NCBI GenBank assembly: GCA_015494385.1
Contig: WGBJ01000187.1
Span: forward strand, 1 to 26,568
Reading direction: 5' to 3'
DNA length: 26,568 nt
Source of the DNA: Marinosulfonomonas sp.
GTDB lineage: Bacteria; Pseudomonadota; Alphaproteobacteria; Rhodobacterales; Rhodobacteraceae
Position numbers and translations under genes: made by a program. A model generated the notes under the pieces. The model worked only from the letters and a program-made list of their open reading frames with translations. It was not told the origin of the DNA and made no database searches. Within the stretch, counting starts at the first letter, position 1; the number at the start of each line of letters is the position of its first letter. Positions 14,913 to 23,385 of the stretch are shown here, in pieces.

Positions 14913-16078
14913 CGACACGCCTGCGGCTGGGCTGAAAATCCGGGTGCGATTTTGGACAGGTGGCGATAGGGCAATCCTTTGTCCCCTGTGGCCCCGACCG
15001 GTGCGATTTCCATCCAGTATTTGGTTTTGGTGAAATACATCTGCTCGGCAATCCAGCCCAACCGGTTCACGGTTAACCCCTTGCCATCCGGTGCCTTGCA
15101 CATTTCCAGCAATGCCATAGCCCCCACGCGCGAGGGCATTTCGGTCTGCATCGCAATGAAGTTCCCTGTGGAATAGACCACCGGCACCACCTGCCCGCGC
15201 CCCGTGTTCAACAGGCGAAACGGCTGCACCGCGTGGGGGTGGGTGCCGACGATTGCCGTGGCCCCCGCTGCGGCCAGATCACGGGCCAAGGCCACCTGCT
15301 GGGCGTCGGGGGTCGAGGAATATTCCTGCCCCCAGTGTGGCAACACAATTACTGCCGCAACGGATGGATCGGCCGCCTCCTGGCGCACCAGCGACAGCAA
15401 TTCGCTACGGTTGCCATAGCACAGCAAGACCTGCCGTTTCGGGTCCGGATTGCCATTGGTCGAAAAGCTGCAGGCGATAAAGGAAACCGTGCCAAGCGCT
15501 GTGCCACGCCGCACCGCAAACCGCCGCGCTGCCCCCGACCGGATCGTCCCAACAGCCCCCAGCCCAGCCTTGGACATCTCCCTCAATGTCAAATCCGCGC
15601 CCAATGATCCACGATCCATTGCGTGATTGTTTGCCGTGGTCATCAGGTCAAAGCCCGAGGCTTTCAATTCCTTCAAAATCTGCGGATGGTAGTTGAACAT
15701 CGGAAATCCGGTATAGACACCGGTGCCATACACCGGCCCCGGATCGCCCACCTGACGCCCCGATTGATCCACCCCCGGCGCAACCGGGCCTTCCATATTG
15801 CCGATGGTCAGATCCCCCCACGCCAGATAGGGGTCAGCCTGCGACCACATTTTGCGAAACCCGTATTTATAGCCGGTTTGCTGGATCGGCCAATGCAGCA
15901 ATACATCGCCAACAATGGTCAGCCTGACCCGTTCGGAATCCGCGCAAGGGTTAACTGGCGGGGCCTGAAACGCCGGTTTAGGCACACATTGCCCGCCGGT
16001 TTTCACCTGCTGTTCAGGCACACAGCCCGCCAATAGCGTCAGGGCCAGCAGACCCCATCCCAATGCACGTTTCATCAC
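14909..16078 (-). CDS. CapA/PgsA-family lipoprotein (poly-gamma-glutamate biosynthesis-type metallophosphatase fold)
   Basis: 389 residues beginning with a lipoprotein signal: basic start, hydrophobic core and lipobox LLAGC with the lipidated Cys at residue 19, so it is probably anchored in a membrane facing the periplasm. The body has the CapA pattern: IVGDVLL, GNMEGPV, TTANNHAMDRG, LPHWGQEY, GTHPHAVQP and STGNF, a metal-dependent phosphatase-like fold. In Bacillus, CapA/PgsA takes part in poly-gamma-glutamate export, but no capB or capC is nearby, and stand-alone CapA-family proteins are common in proteobacteria with no defined role. It is convergent with the NsrR-like gene, the two stops sharing CTAG, and divergent from the MFS gene. 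Family firm, function open. Confidence 0.87.
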   Translation of the reverse strand: MMKRALGWGLLALTLLAGCVPEQQVKTGGQCVPKPAFQAPPVNPCADSERVRLTIVGDVLLHWPIQQTGYKYGFRKMWSQADPYLAWGDLTIGNMEGPVAPGVDQSGRQVGDPGPVYGTGVYTGFPMFNYHPQILKELKASGFDLMTTANNHAMDRGSLGADLTLREMSKAGLGAVGTIRSGAARRFAVRRGTALGTVSFIACSFSTNGNPDPKRQVLLCYGNRSELLSLVRQEAADPSVAAVIVLPHWGQEYSSTPDAQQVALARDLAAAGATAIVGTHPHAVQPFRLLNTGRGQVVPVVYSTGNFIAMQTEMPSRVGAMALLEMCKAPDGKGLTVNRLGWIAEQMYFTKTKYWMEIAPVGATGDKGLPYRHLSKIAPGFSAQPQACR

Positions 16079-16167
16079 CGCTCCTTGCCTGTAGTTGCGC
16101 CTATCTTAGGGTAAAAAGTAAGAGGAATAAACTTGCATCCTTTTCCAAGCTATGAAAACTGCGTTGA

Positions 16168-17352
16168 ATGAAACTCGGAATCTTCACCCTCGTTCTGGCC
16201 TATATGCTGAGCCAGTTTTACCGCGCCTTTCTGGCGGTGCTGACCCCTGCGCTAAAGACGGATATCGGGGCGTTGCCGGATGATCTGTCGCTGGCCTCGG
16301 GGATGTGGTTTCTGGCCTTTGCGGTGATGCAATTGCCGGTCGGCTGGGCGCTGGATAAGATCGGGCCAAAGCGCACCGCGTCACTTCTGCTGGCCTTTGG
16401 CGGGGCGGGTGGCGCGCTGGTATTCGGTCTGGCGCAATCGCCGCTGCATATCACCATCGCGATGGTGTTGTTGGGGATCGGTTGCGCGCCGGTTTTGATG
16501 GCGTCATTTTACATCTTCGCCCGCAGTTTTTCGCCCGTTGTATTTGCTTCTCTGGCCGGGGCGATTATCGGGTTCGGCTCACTTGGCAATATCGCCAGCT
16601 CCATGCCGATGACATGGGCCAGCGAGGTCTTTGGCTGGCGCGAGACTTTGTTTGCGCTGGCGGCGATCACGCTGACCGTGGCGCTGGCAATCCTGTTGTT
16701 TGTCAAAGACCCCGAAACGCCGGCGCATGAACAAGAAGCCAAAGGCTCGATTCTGAGCCTGCTGAAAATGCCCGCGCTGTGGCTGATTTTCCCGATGATG
16801 ACGGTGAACTACGCTGCCGCCGCCGGTATTCGCGGTCTGTGGATTGGTCCCTACCTTAGCGATGTGTTTGCCGCCGATGCGGCGATGATCGGCAAAGCGA
16901 CGCTGGCAATGGGGCTGGCGATGGCGTTGGGAAATTTTGTTTACGCGCCGCTGGACCGCCTGTTTTCCACCCGTAAATGGATCGTATTCTGGGGTAATCT
17001 GGCAGCGGCACTTTCGTTGCTGTCGCTCTATTTCCTGCCGGCTAGCAGCCTGTGGTTTTCCGTTGCGATGATGGCGGCTCTGGGTCTGTTTGCCGCCAGC
17101 TTTGCGGTGATCATCGCGCACGCACGGGCCTTTATCCCGCCGCATCTGACGGGGCGGGGGGTGACGTTGCTGAACCTGTTTGGCATCGGTGGGGCCGGTA
17201 TCCTGCAATCGTTAAGCGGGCGGGTGCATGGTGCGGCTTTGGTCGGTGCAACGGACCCCGCACAGCCCTATCAGGCGCTGTTTTTGTTCTTTGGCGGGGC
17301 AGTGTTGGTGGGTGTGCTGATCTATGGATTTAGCCAAGACCGGACCGATTAG
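16168..17352 (+). CDS. Major facilitator superfamily transporter
   Basis: 394-residue integral membrane protein with about 12 predicted helices in two six-helix halves. The loop after helix 2 has the MFS motif A form GWALDKIGPKRT (about residues 55-66). The central cytoplasmic loop near residues 188-200 (KDPETPAHEQEAKG) separates the halves. Substrate and direction cannot be assigned. The start at 16168 lacks a clear ribosome binding site, but no better in-frame start is seen. The 89-base gap to the divergent CapA-family gene holds both promoters. The TAG stop lies in the heptamer TTAGAGC (17349-17355), also found at the ends of the palindromic element at 23386-23503. Confidence 0.9.
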   Translation: MKLGIFTLVLAYMLSQFYRAFLAVLTPALKTDIGALPDDLSLASGMWFLAFAVMQLPVGWALDKIGPKRTASLLLAFGGAGGALVFGLAQSPLHITIAMVLLGIGCAPVLMASFYIFARSFSPVVFASLAGAIIGFGSLGNIASSMPMTWASEVFGWRETLFALAAITLTVALAILLFVKDPETPAHEQEAKGSILSLLKMPALWLIFPMMTVNYAAAAGIRGLWIGPYLSDVFAADAAMIGKATLAMGLAMALGNFVYAPLDRLFSTRKWIVFWGNLAAALSLLSLYFLPASSLWFSVAMMAALGLFAASFAVIIAHARAFIPPHLTGRGVTLLNLFGIGGAGILQSLSGRVHGAALVGATDPAQPYQALFLFFGGAVLVGVLIYGFSQDRTD

Positions 17353-17365
17353 AGCGTCGGCCCGT

Positions 17366-17394
17366 TTGACAAAACCCTGTTTTTACCTTTGCTC
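17366..17394 (+). promoter_or_regulatory. Possible promoter of sulP-usp pair
   Basis: A perfect TTGACA (17366-17371) is followed after 17 bases by TTGCTC (17389-17394), a poor -10 match. It is well placed, about 60 bases before the GTG start of the SulP gene. The good -35 box and spacing make it worth marking; the weak -10 keeps confidence low. Confidence 0.3.
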
Positions 17395-17456
17395 TGGTCA
17401 AAACCGCCACATCGCGCTATTTGCTGCGGCTTGATCGCGAAACCGGAGACATCCAC

Positions 17457-18947
17457 GTGAAGACCGACCTTTTGACAAGCCTGCGCCATGACTGGCTGGG
17501 CAACATCCGTAACGACCTGCTGGCGGGCCTTGTGGTGGCGCTGGCCCTGATCCCCGAGGCGATTGCCTTTTCGATCATTGCGGGGGTTGACCCCAAGGTT
17601 GGCCTGTATGCGTCCTTTTCCATCGCCGTGATCACCGCGATTGTCGGCGGGCGTCCGGGGATGATCTCGGCGGCGACGGCGGCAACGGCGGTGCTGATGG
17701 GCACGCTGGTTAAACAGTACGGGCTGGAATACCTGCTGGCGGCGACCGTGTTGGCGGGGCTGTTGCAAATCGCGGCGGGGATGTTGAAGCTGGGCAAGGT
17801 GATGCGGTTCGTGTCCCGCTCGGTCATCACCGGTTTTGTGAACGCGCTGGCGATCCTGATCTTTATGGCACAACTGCCGGAGCTGACGGGGGTGACTTAC
17901 CTGACCTATGTGATGGTCGCGGGTGGGTTGGCCATCATTTATCTGTTCCCCTATATCACCACCGCCATCCCGTCGCCGCTGGTGACCATTGTGGTGCTGA
18001 CGGGTCTGACAATCTATTTCGGGCTGGACGTGCGGGCGGTGCAGGACATGGGCAAGCTGCCCGATACCCTGCCGGTGTTTCTGATTCCCGACATTCCGCT
18101 GAATATGGACACCCTGAAAATCATCTTCCCCGTTTCGGCTGGCGTGGCCGCTGTGGGCCTGCTCGAGAGCCTGATGACAGCGACCATCGTTGATGATCTG
18201 ACCGACACCGACAGCGACAAAAACCGCGAATGTGTGGGGCAGGGGATTGCCAACACCGCCACGGGTTTCATCGGCGGTATGGCCGGTTGTGCGATGATCG
18301 GCCAGTCGATGATCAATGTGAAATCCGGCGGGCGCGGGCGGTTGTCCACCTTTTCCGCTGGTGTGTTCCTGCTGTTCCTGATCGTGGTGCTGGGCGATTG
18401 GGTGAAACAGATCCCGATGCCCGCATTGGTCGCGATTATGATCATGGTGTCGATCGGCACATTCAGCTGGTCCTCGATCCGCGATATCCGGCACCATCCG
18501 CAATCCTCCAGCATTGTGATGCTGGCAACCGTTGTGGTCACGGTGCTGACCCATAACCTTGCCTATGGTGTGCTGACCGGTGTGCTGTTGTCTGGGATTT
18601 TCTTTGCCGGAAAGATCGCGCAAATCTTCCGTGTTACTTCGGAACTGACGCCGGACGGGCGGCAGCGGACCTATACGGTTGAAGGGCAGTTGTTCTTTGC
18701 CTCGGCCCCCGATTTCACCGCCGCGTTTGATTTTCACGAGGTTCTGGAACGGGTGGTGATCGACGTTACCCACGCGCATATCTGGGATATTTCATCGGTG
18801 CAGGCGCTGGACATGGTGGTGGTCAAGTTCCGCCGTGAAGGTGCCGAAGTGGAAATCATCGGCATGAACGAAGCCACCGAAACCATCGTGGATAAACTTG
18901 CGATCCATGATAAGCCTGATGCAATTGAACGTCTGATGGGGCACTAG
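17457..18947 (+). CDS. SulP/SLC26-family anion transporter with C-terminal STAS domain
   Basis: 496 residues from the GTG at 17457, chosen because GGAG (17445-17448) lies 8 bases upstream; a TTG further up at 17421 has no such support. The N-terminal membrane domain (about residues 20-400) includes the SulP signature segment [19 protein letters not shown] and the [15 protein letters not shown] region that forms the anion site. The C-terminal STAS domain (about residues 415-490) contains [15 protein letters not shown] and the DISS loop. SulP proteins carry sulfate, bicarbonate (BicA type) or dicarboxylates, often with Na+ or H+; this sequence does not decide which. A tandem universal stress protein gene follows three bases after the stop, a pairing that suggests ATP- or stress-linked control of the transporter. 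Confidence 0.92.
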   Translation: MKTDLLTSLRHDWLGNIRNDLLAGLVVALALIPEAIAFSIIAGVDPKVGLYASFSIAVITAIVGGRPGMISAATAATAVLMGTLVKQYGLEYLLAATVLAGLLQIAAGMLKLGKVMRFVSRSVITGFVNALAILIFMAQLPELTGVTYLTYVMVAGGLAIIYLFPYITTAIPSPLVTIVVLTGLTIYFGLDVRAVQDMGKLPDTLPVFLIPDIPLNMDTLKIIFPVSAGVAAVGLLESLMTATIVDDLTDTDSDKNRECVGQGIANTATGFIGGMAGCAMIGQSMINVKSGGRGRLSTFSAGVFLLFLIVVLGDWVKQIPMPALVAIMIMVSIGTFSWSSIRDIRHHPQSSSIVMLATVVVTVLTHNLAYGVLTGVLLSGIFFAGKIAQIFRVTSELTPDGRQRTYTVEGQLFFASAPDFTAAFDFHEVLERVVIDVTHAHIWDISSVQALDMVVVKFRREGAEVEIIGMNEATETIVDKLAIHDKPDAIERLMGH

Positions 18948-18950
18948 AAC

Positions 18951-19799
18951 ATGTCAAAGATTATCGCACTGGTGGACGGCTCTGCCTATTCCGAAAGCGT
19001 CTGTGACCACGCGGCGTGGATTGCCACGCGCAAAGGCTCCAGCGTTGAAGTGATCCATGTTCTGAAACACCCCGAAAGTAAACAAACCAACCTGTCGGGC
19101 AACATCGGTCTGGGCGCCCGCAGCAAGCTGATGGAAGAACTGGCCGATCTGGACGCGCAAAACGCCAAACTGGCGCAAAAACGCGGCCGCGCCATTCTGG
19201 AAGACGCCGAAGCACGGCTGCGGGCCGACGGGGTGACGGATGTCACCACACGCCTGCGGCAGGGCGATCTGGTCGAGGAACTGCTGGCCGCCGAAGCAGA
19301 CGCCGATCTGGTGATCATCGGCAAACGCGGCGAGGCGGCAGATTTCGCCAAAATGCATCTGGGCAGCAATCTGGAACGTGTTGTGCGGTCTTGTAAAAAG
19401 CCGGTGTTGGTGGCTTCGCGTGCGTTTGAAAAACCACAACGGTTTATGATTGCCTTTGACGGTGGGGCATCGTCACTGAAGGCGGTGAACCATATCGAGC
19501 AGAGCAAGGTTTTCGCGGGTCTGGATTGCAAACTGCTGACCGTGGGTGCCGAAAAGCCCGAGCTCAAACGCGCCCTTGAAGGAGCGGCGGCGCTGTTGCG
19601 CGATGCGGGGTATCAGGTGGAAACCGAGATATTGCAAGGGCAGGCGGAAAAGGTGATCTGCGAAACCTCGCAAAAGGATGATGCCGATATTTTGGTGATG
19701 GGTGCCTATGGCCATTCCCGCATCCGCAGTCTGATCATCGGGTCTACCACCACGGCGATGGTGCAAAGCTGTCAGGTACCGGTTCTGTTGTTCAGGTAG
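18951..19799 (+). CDS. Universal stress protein, two tandem Usp domains
   Basis: 282 residues made of two UspA-type domains, about 1-150 and 160-282. Each keeps the nucleotide-binding G-x2-G-x9-G-S pattern: GKRGEAADFAKMHLGS in the first half and GAYGHSRIRSLIIGS in the second, so ATP binding is likely in both. The first domain carries the longer helical insert (about residues 45-85). The start lies three bases after the SulP stop, so the two are co-expressed. Usp proteins bind adenine nucleotides and modulate partners under stress; here the transporter is the natural partner by position. A short hairpin follows the gene at 19828-19848. Confidence 0.92.
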   Translation: MSKIIALVDGSAYSESVCDHAAWIATRKGSSVEVIHVLKHPESKQTNLSGNIGLGARSKLMEELADLDAQNAKLAQKRGRAILEDAEARLRADGVTDVTTRLRQGDLVEELLAAEADADLVIIGKRGEAADFAKMHLGSNLERVVRSCKKPVLVASRAFEKPQRFMIAFDGGASSLKAVNHIEQSKVFAGLDCKLLTVGAEKPELKRALEGAAALLRDAGYQVETEILQGQAEKVICETSQKDDADILVMGAYGHSRIRSLIIGSTTTAMVQSCQVPVLLFR

Positions 19800-19827
19800 G
19801 TGCGGGGCCTTTTGTTTATAGGCAGAG

Positions 19828-19848
19828 GTCCCGGATCAGGTCCGGGAC
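19828..19848. repeat. 8-base perfect inverted repeat between convergent genes
   Basis: The arms GTCCCGGA (19828-19835) and TCCGGGAC (19841-19848) flank the loop TCAGG. It sits between the convergent usp and aminotransferase genes. No T run follows in either direction, so it is at best a Rho-assisted or bidirectional stop. Similar GTCCCGGA palindromes are, from memory, frequent in alphaproteobacterial intergenic DNA. Confidence 0.5.
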
Positions 19849-19857
19849 AGGGCCAAC

Positions 19858-21030
19858 TTATTGCAAATCCGAAAACGCTCCTTTCAGCCGGTCAACCGCT
19901 TCCTGCACCACCGCCCTTGGCGTGGCCAGATTGAAACGCAGGAAGGTCTCGCCGCCGGTGCCAAAGGTCTCGCCGTGGTTCACCGCGATTTTGGCGGCTT
20001 TCTCGACCCGCGCAGTGTATTCCGCCGCGTCCATCCCTGTGCCGGAAAAATCGACCCATGCCAGATAGGTGGCCTCAAGCGGCATGGATTTCAGCCCCGG
20101 GATGGCGTTGACTGCCGTATCGAACAGATCACGGTTGCCAGCCAGATAGGTGGTCAGATCATCCACCCATGCGGCCCCTTCGGGGGAATAGGCGGCGGTG
20201 GTCATGAACAGGCCAAAGGAATTGGGCGACAGGCCCAGCGCGTGCATGGTGGCGGCGAATTTGGCGCGCAGGTCAGGGTCGGCAATAATCACATTACCGG
20301 TGTGGGCACCTGCGATGTTGAAGGTTTTGGTGACGGCGGTCATCATCACCAGACGATCCGCGATCGAGGGATCAACCAGCGGCATCACTGTGTGTTCGGC
20401 ATCGGAAATAATCAGGTCATGATGGATTTCATCCGACACCAGCAGCAGATCGTGCCGCTTGGCAAAATCGGCCACGCCTTGCAATTCGTCTCGTGTCCAG
20501 ACCCGTCCGCCGGGGTTATGTGGCGAACACAGGATCACCATCTTTTCCGCACCGGTCATCTGCGCGTCATAGGCGGCAAAATCCATTTCATAGCGGCCAT
20601 CGTTGTTGACCAAAGGACATTCCACCACCTTGCGCCCCGCAGCGTTAATCACCTTGGCAAAGGCGTGGTATACGGGGGTGAACAGCACCACACCATCGCC
20701 CTTTTCGGTAAAGGCATCGACACACAGCGCCGTGCCATTGACCAGCCCGTGCGTGGTGAAAATATCGCCTGCCTCCACATCCCAGCCGTGGCGGTTCTTC
20801 ATCCACCACTGGATTGCCGCCTTGTATTCGGTATCATCCCCGAAATAGCCGTAAATCCCGTGATCGCGCATTTTCTGCACCGCGTCCTGCACACAATCAG
20901 GCGCGCGGAAATCCATATCGGCAACCCACATGGCGATGCCGTCTTTCAGGGGCACGCCGTATATCTTCTCCATCAGGTCCCATTTGGCACAGTGGGTGTT
21001 ACGGCGGTCTATGATGTCGTCAAAGCTCAT
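19858..21030 (-). CDS. PLP-dependent class I/II aminotransferase-fold enzyme, MalY/PatB type (putative C-S lyase)
   Basis: 390 residues from the ATG at 21030, which is preceded by an AAGGGA site; upstream in-frame starts extend into the promoter region. Features of the MalY/PatB group are the N-terminal FDDIIDRRNTHCAKWD (the MalY-like RxxTxxxKWD motif), WVADMDFRAPDCV, YGYFGDD, PHNPGGRVWT, SDEIHHDLI (PLP-contacting D200) and the Schiff-base lysine in AVTKTFNIAG (K235). Enzymes of this group are usually cystathionine beta-lyases or cysteine-S-conjugate lyases releasing pyruvate, ammonia and a thiol; a transaminase role is less likely. It is divergent from the deformylase cluster. Group firm, substrate not determined. 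Confidence 0.9.
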   Translation of the reverse strand: MSFDDIIDRRNTHCAKWDLMEKIYGVPLKDGIAMWVADMDFRAPDCVQDAVQKMRDHGIYGYFGDDTEYKAAIQWWMKNRHGWDVEAGDIFTTHGLVNGTALCVDAFTEKGDGVVLFTPVYHAFAKVINAAGRKVVECPLVNNDGRYEMDFAAYDAQMTGAEKMVILCSPHNPGGRVWTRDELQGVADFAKRHDLLLVSDEIHHDLIISDAEHTVMPLVDPSIADRLVMMTAVTKTFNIAGAHTGNVIIADPDLRAKFAATMHALGLSPNSFGLFMTTAAYSPEGAAWVDDLTTYLAGNRDLFDTAVNAIPGLKSMPLEATYLAWVDFSGTGMDAAEYTARVEKAAKIAVNHGETFGTGGETFLRFNLATPRAVVQEAVDRLKGAFSDLQ

Positions 21031-21127
21031 GGTTTTGTCCCTTATCCGGTTTGCCAGCACGCTAACCGATTGCGCCATAATCGCAAGGGGCGTTGCACGT
21101 TGGCGCATCATGTCTTACATGGGCGAT

Positions 21128-21655
21128 ATGAGCATACGACCGATCCTGATACACCCCGACCCGCGCCTGAAAAAGGCTTGTGCCCCTGTTGAGGGGGTAA
21201 GTGATGAAATGCGCAAGCTGGCCGAGGACATGCTGGAAACCATGTACGACGCGCCGGGCATCGGGCTGGCCGCACCACAGGTGGGTGTTTTGCAACGCCT
21301 GATCGTGATGGATTGTGTCAAGGAAGAGGGCGTGGACCCGCAACCGATGGTGCTGTTCAATCCCGAGGTCAAATGGGAATCCGAGGCGCTGAATGTTTAC
21401 GAGGAAGGCTGTCTGTCCATCCCCGAGCAATACGCCGAGGTCGAACGCCCTGCCGAAGTCACCGTGACATGGCAGGACATACATGGCGCCGCTTGCGAGG
21501 CCAAGTTTGACAAGCTGTGGGCGACTTGCGTTCAGCATGAAATCGATCATCTGGATGGCAAGCTGTTTATTGATTACCTCAAACCCCTGAAGCGCCAGAT
21601 GATCACCCGCAAGATGGTGAAACTGAAACGCGAGCGGGCGCGGGAAAAGGCATGA
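21128..21655 (+). CDS. def: Peptide deformylase
   Basis: 175-residue metal hydrolase that removes the formyl group from the N-terminal Met of new proteins. All three motifs are intact: GIGLAAPQ (44-51), EGCLS (93-97, metal ligand C95) and HEIDH (137-141, ligands H137 and H141, catalytic E138). Start ATG 21128 is chosen because MSIRPILIHPDPRL is the normal deformylase N-terminus; the frame is open further upstream but runs into the divergent aminotransferase promoter. The ribosome binding site is weak. It is joined to the next gene by an ATGA overlap (21652). Confidence 0.96.
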   Translation: MSIRPILIHPDPRLKKACAPVEGVSDEMRKLAEDMLETMYDAPGIGLAAPQVGVLQRLIVMDCVKEEGVDPQPMVLFNPEVKWESEALNVYEEGCLSIPEQYAEVERPAEVTVTWQDIHGAACEAKFDKLWATCVQHEIDHLDGKLFIDYLKPLKRQMITRKMVKLKRERAREKA

Positions 21656-22146
21656 TCCGCCCCTTTGTGCCCTACCCCGACAAGCGGTTGAAAACGGTCT
21701 GCGAACCGGTCGAGGGTGTGACGGACGAGGTGCGCGGCATCTGGGCGGATATGGTGGAAACCATGGATGCGATGCCCGGCGTGGGCCTTGCCGCGCCACA
21801 GATCGGCGTGATGTTGCGCCTTGCGGTGGTGGATTGTTCCGAGGACCGCGGGCAGGCGGTTTTGCTGGCCAACCCCGAGGTGTTGCATGCCTCGGCCAAG
21901 CTGCGCGAACACGAGGAGGCCAGCCCGAACCTGCCCGGCGTATCGGCAGTGATCAAACGGCCCCGCGCGGTGACGGTGCGGTTTTTGAACGCGGCGGGGC
22001 AGGTCGAGGAAAAGGATTTCGTCGGGCTGTGGGCGACATCGGTTCAGCACCAGATTGATCACCTGAACGGGCGGATGTATTTTGACAACCTGTCCAAAGT
22101 GAAACGCGATATGTTGCTGCGCAAGGCGCGGAAAGGTGTGCGATGA
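21652..22146 (+). CDS. Peptide deformylase-like protein lacking catalytic residues (predicted pseudoenzyme)
   Basis: 164 residues clearly paralogous to the preceding deformylase: motif 1 GVGLAAPQ (43-50) is intact and [13 protein letters not shown] aligns with LWATCVQHEIDHL. However motif 2 EGCLS is EASPN (89-93), so the metal-binding Cys is Ser91, and motif 3 HEIDH is HQIDH (133-137), so the general-base Glu is Gln134. Both histidines remain. Known deformylase chemistry needs the Cys ligand and the Glu, so normal deformylation is unlikely. The frame is intact, with overlaps to def (21652) and fmt (22143), which argues for a maintained function such as binding formyl-Met peptides, ribosome association or regulation of the active enzyme. 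That role is inference. Confidence 0.9.
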   Translation: MIRPFVPYPDKRLKTVCEPVEGVTDEVRGIWADMVETMDAMPGVGLAAPQIGVMLRLAVVDCSEDRGQAVLLANPEVLHASAKLREHEEASPNLPGVSAVIKRPRAVTVRFLNAAGQVEEKDFVGLWATSVQHQIDHLNGRMYFDNLSKVKRDMLLRKARKGVR

Positions 22147-23042
22147 AAGTTGTGTTCATGGGCACGCCGGATTTTTCGGTGCCGGTGTTAGAGGCTTTAG
22201 TGGATGCAGGGCACGAAGTGCTGTGCGTATACTGCCAGCCGCCACGTCCGGCGGGGCGCGGCAAAAAAGACCGCCCCAGTCCGGTGCAGGCAAAGGCCGG
22301 GGAACTGGGCTTGCCCGTGCGCTTTCCCAAGTCGCTGAAAGGCGAGGCCGAGCAGGCGGAATTTGCGGCACTCGGGGCCGATATAGCCGTGGTGGTGGCC
22401 TATGGGCTGATCCTGCCGCAAGCGGTTCTGGACGCACCCGCAAAGGGCTGTCTGAACATCCATGCGTCCCTGTTGCCACGCTGGCGCGGCGCGGCGCCGA
22501 TCCATCGGGCGATCATGGCGGGGGACAAGGAAACCGGCGTTTGCATCATGCAGATGGAGGCCGGACTGGACACGGGGCCGGTGTTGCTGCGCAAGGCGGT
22601 GACAATCGGGGCCGAGGAAACCACGGCAGAATTGCACGACCGCCTGTCGGCGCTGGGCGCGGCGGCGATTGTCGAAGCATTGGCAAATCTGGACGGGTTA
22701 GAGCCTGTTGAGCAGCCCGAAGAGGGCGTGACCTATGCCAAGAAAATCGACAAGGCCGAGGCGCGGGTGGATTGGTCAAAACCGGCAATCGAAGTGGACC
22801 GGCTGATCCGCGGGCTGTCGCCTTTTCCCGGTGCGTGGTGCGAAGTCGAGGGCGAGCGCCTGAAACTGTTGCGCAGCCGTGTGGTCGAGGGCGATGGCGC
22901 AGCCGGTCAGGTGTTGGGTGGTTTGCGGATTGCCTGCGGTGACGGTGCGGTCGAGATTTTGCAAGCCCAGCGGCAGGGAAAACGGCCAATGGAGGCCGAA
23001 GAACTGTTGCGCGGGTTCGAGTTACCAGAGCAATTAAGCTAG
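22143..23042 (+). CDS. fmt: Methionyl-tRNA formyltransferase
   Basis: 299-residue enzyme that transfers a formyl group from 10-formyl-THF to Met-tRNA(fMet) before initiation. The N-terminal Rossmann-like domain has [10 protein letters not shown] (5-14), the tRNA-loop [10 protein letters not shown] (33-42), and the catalytic block [18 protein letters not shown] (103-120) with N105 and H107, plus D143 in [10 protein letters not shown]. The C-terminal oligonucleotide-binding-like domain begins near residue 200 and is complete. Slightly shorter than E. coli (315). The start overlaps the deformylase-like stop by ATGA, so the genes for adding and removing formyl are translated from one message. Confidence 0.96.
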   Translation: MKVVFMGTPDFSVPVLEALVDAGHEVLCVYCQPPRPAGRGKKDRPSPVQAKAGELGLPVRFPKSLKGEAEQAEFAALGADIAVVVAYGLILPQAVLDAPAKGCLNIHASLLPRWRGAAPIHRAIMAGDKETGVCIMQMEAGLDTGPVLLRKAVTIGAEETTAELHDRLSALGAAAIVEALANLDGLEPVEQPEEGVTYAKKIDKAEARVDWSKPAIEVDRLIRGLSPFPGAWCEVEGERLKLLRSRVVEGDGAAGQVLGGLRIACGDGAVEILQAQRQGKRPMEAEELLRGFELPEQLS

Positions 23043-23082
23043 TCGGATTTGAAAACGCGCCAAAGCTGCTTATATCAGGTCT

Positions 23083-23319
23083 ATGCCAGTTGTATTTCTG
23101 ATCATAATCGGCGCCGCTGCGGGGTTTATTGCCACGCGGCTGATGCGTATGGAAACGGATGTTGTCACCACCATTGCCATCGGTATTTTCGGTGCGCTGA
23201 TCGGGGGGATTGCCCTGCGGGTGCTGTTGACCCTGACCAGCATCGCATTCGGCTTTGTCGGGGCGGTTCTGGGGGCTGTGCTGTTGATTTGGGTTTACCG
23301 GACCTATTTCCAGAAATAG
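23083..23319 (+). CDS. Small membrane protein, GlsB/YeaQ/YmgE (transglycosylase-associated) family-like
   Basis: 78 residues with three hydrophobic stretches: about residues 2-18, 27-48 and 50-71. The pattern of small residues (GAAAGFIATRLM, then TTIAIGIFGALIGGIAL, then GFVGAVLGAVLLIWVYR) fits the GlsB/YeaQ/YmgE stress-linked membrane family, whose function is poorly defined. It lies 40 bases after fmt in the same direction, so it may be read from the same message. Assignment rests on pattern only; a plain unknown three-helix membrane protein is the alternative. Confidence 0.72.
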   Translation: MPVVFLIIIGAAAGFIATRLMRMETDVVTTIAIGIFGALIGGIALRVLLTLTSIAFGFVGAVLGAVLLIWVYRTYFQK

Positions 23320-23345
23320 GGCCAAGGGCAGATCAATCGGCAACT

Positions 23346-23385
23346 CCGGTTGCCCACCACATCCAAAGATATGATGGGCAATCGG
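23346..23385. repeat. Long hairpin downstream of the small membrane protein gene
   Basis: An 18-position stem runs from CCGGTTGCCCA (23346-23356) to TGGGCAATCGG (23375-23385), extended inward by CCACATC and GATATGA with two C-A mismatches, closing on a CAAA loop (23364-23367). It starts 27 bases after the gene stop. There is no T run, so it is not a standard terminator. It directly abuts the palindromic element that begins at 23386. Confidence 0.65.

Noticed and set aside
16134..16157. Promoter for the MFS gene (TTGCAT with TATGAA)
   Set aside because: The spacing between the hexamers is only about 12 bases, too short for a sigma-70 promoter.
17349..18779. 476-residue open frame on the minus strand
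   Set aside because: Antisense to the SulP gene, extremely His/Gln/Arg/Asp rich, no domain pattern.
19828..19848. Intrinsic terminator for usp or the PLP enzyme gene
   Set aside because: The stem is perfect but there is no T run on either strand, so it is listed as an inverted repeat only.
20930..21127. N-terminal extension of the deformylase frame
   Set aside because: It overlaps the start of the divergent PLP enzyme gene and adds residues not seen in deformylases; the normal N-terminus begins at 21128.
19861..21192. 443-residue open frame on the plus strand
   Set aside because: Antisense to the MalY/PatB-type gene, whose PLP motifs are intact; the plus frame shows no motif.
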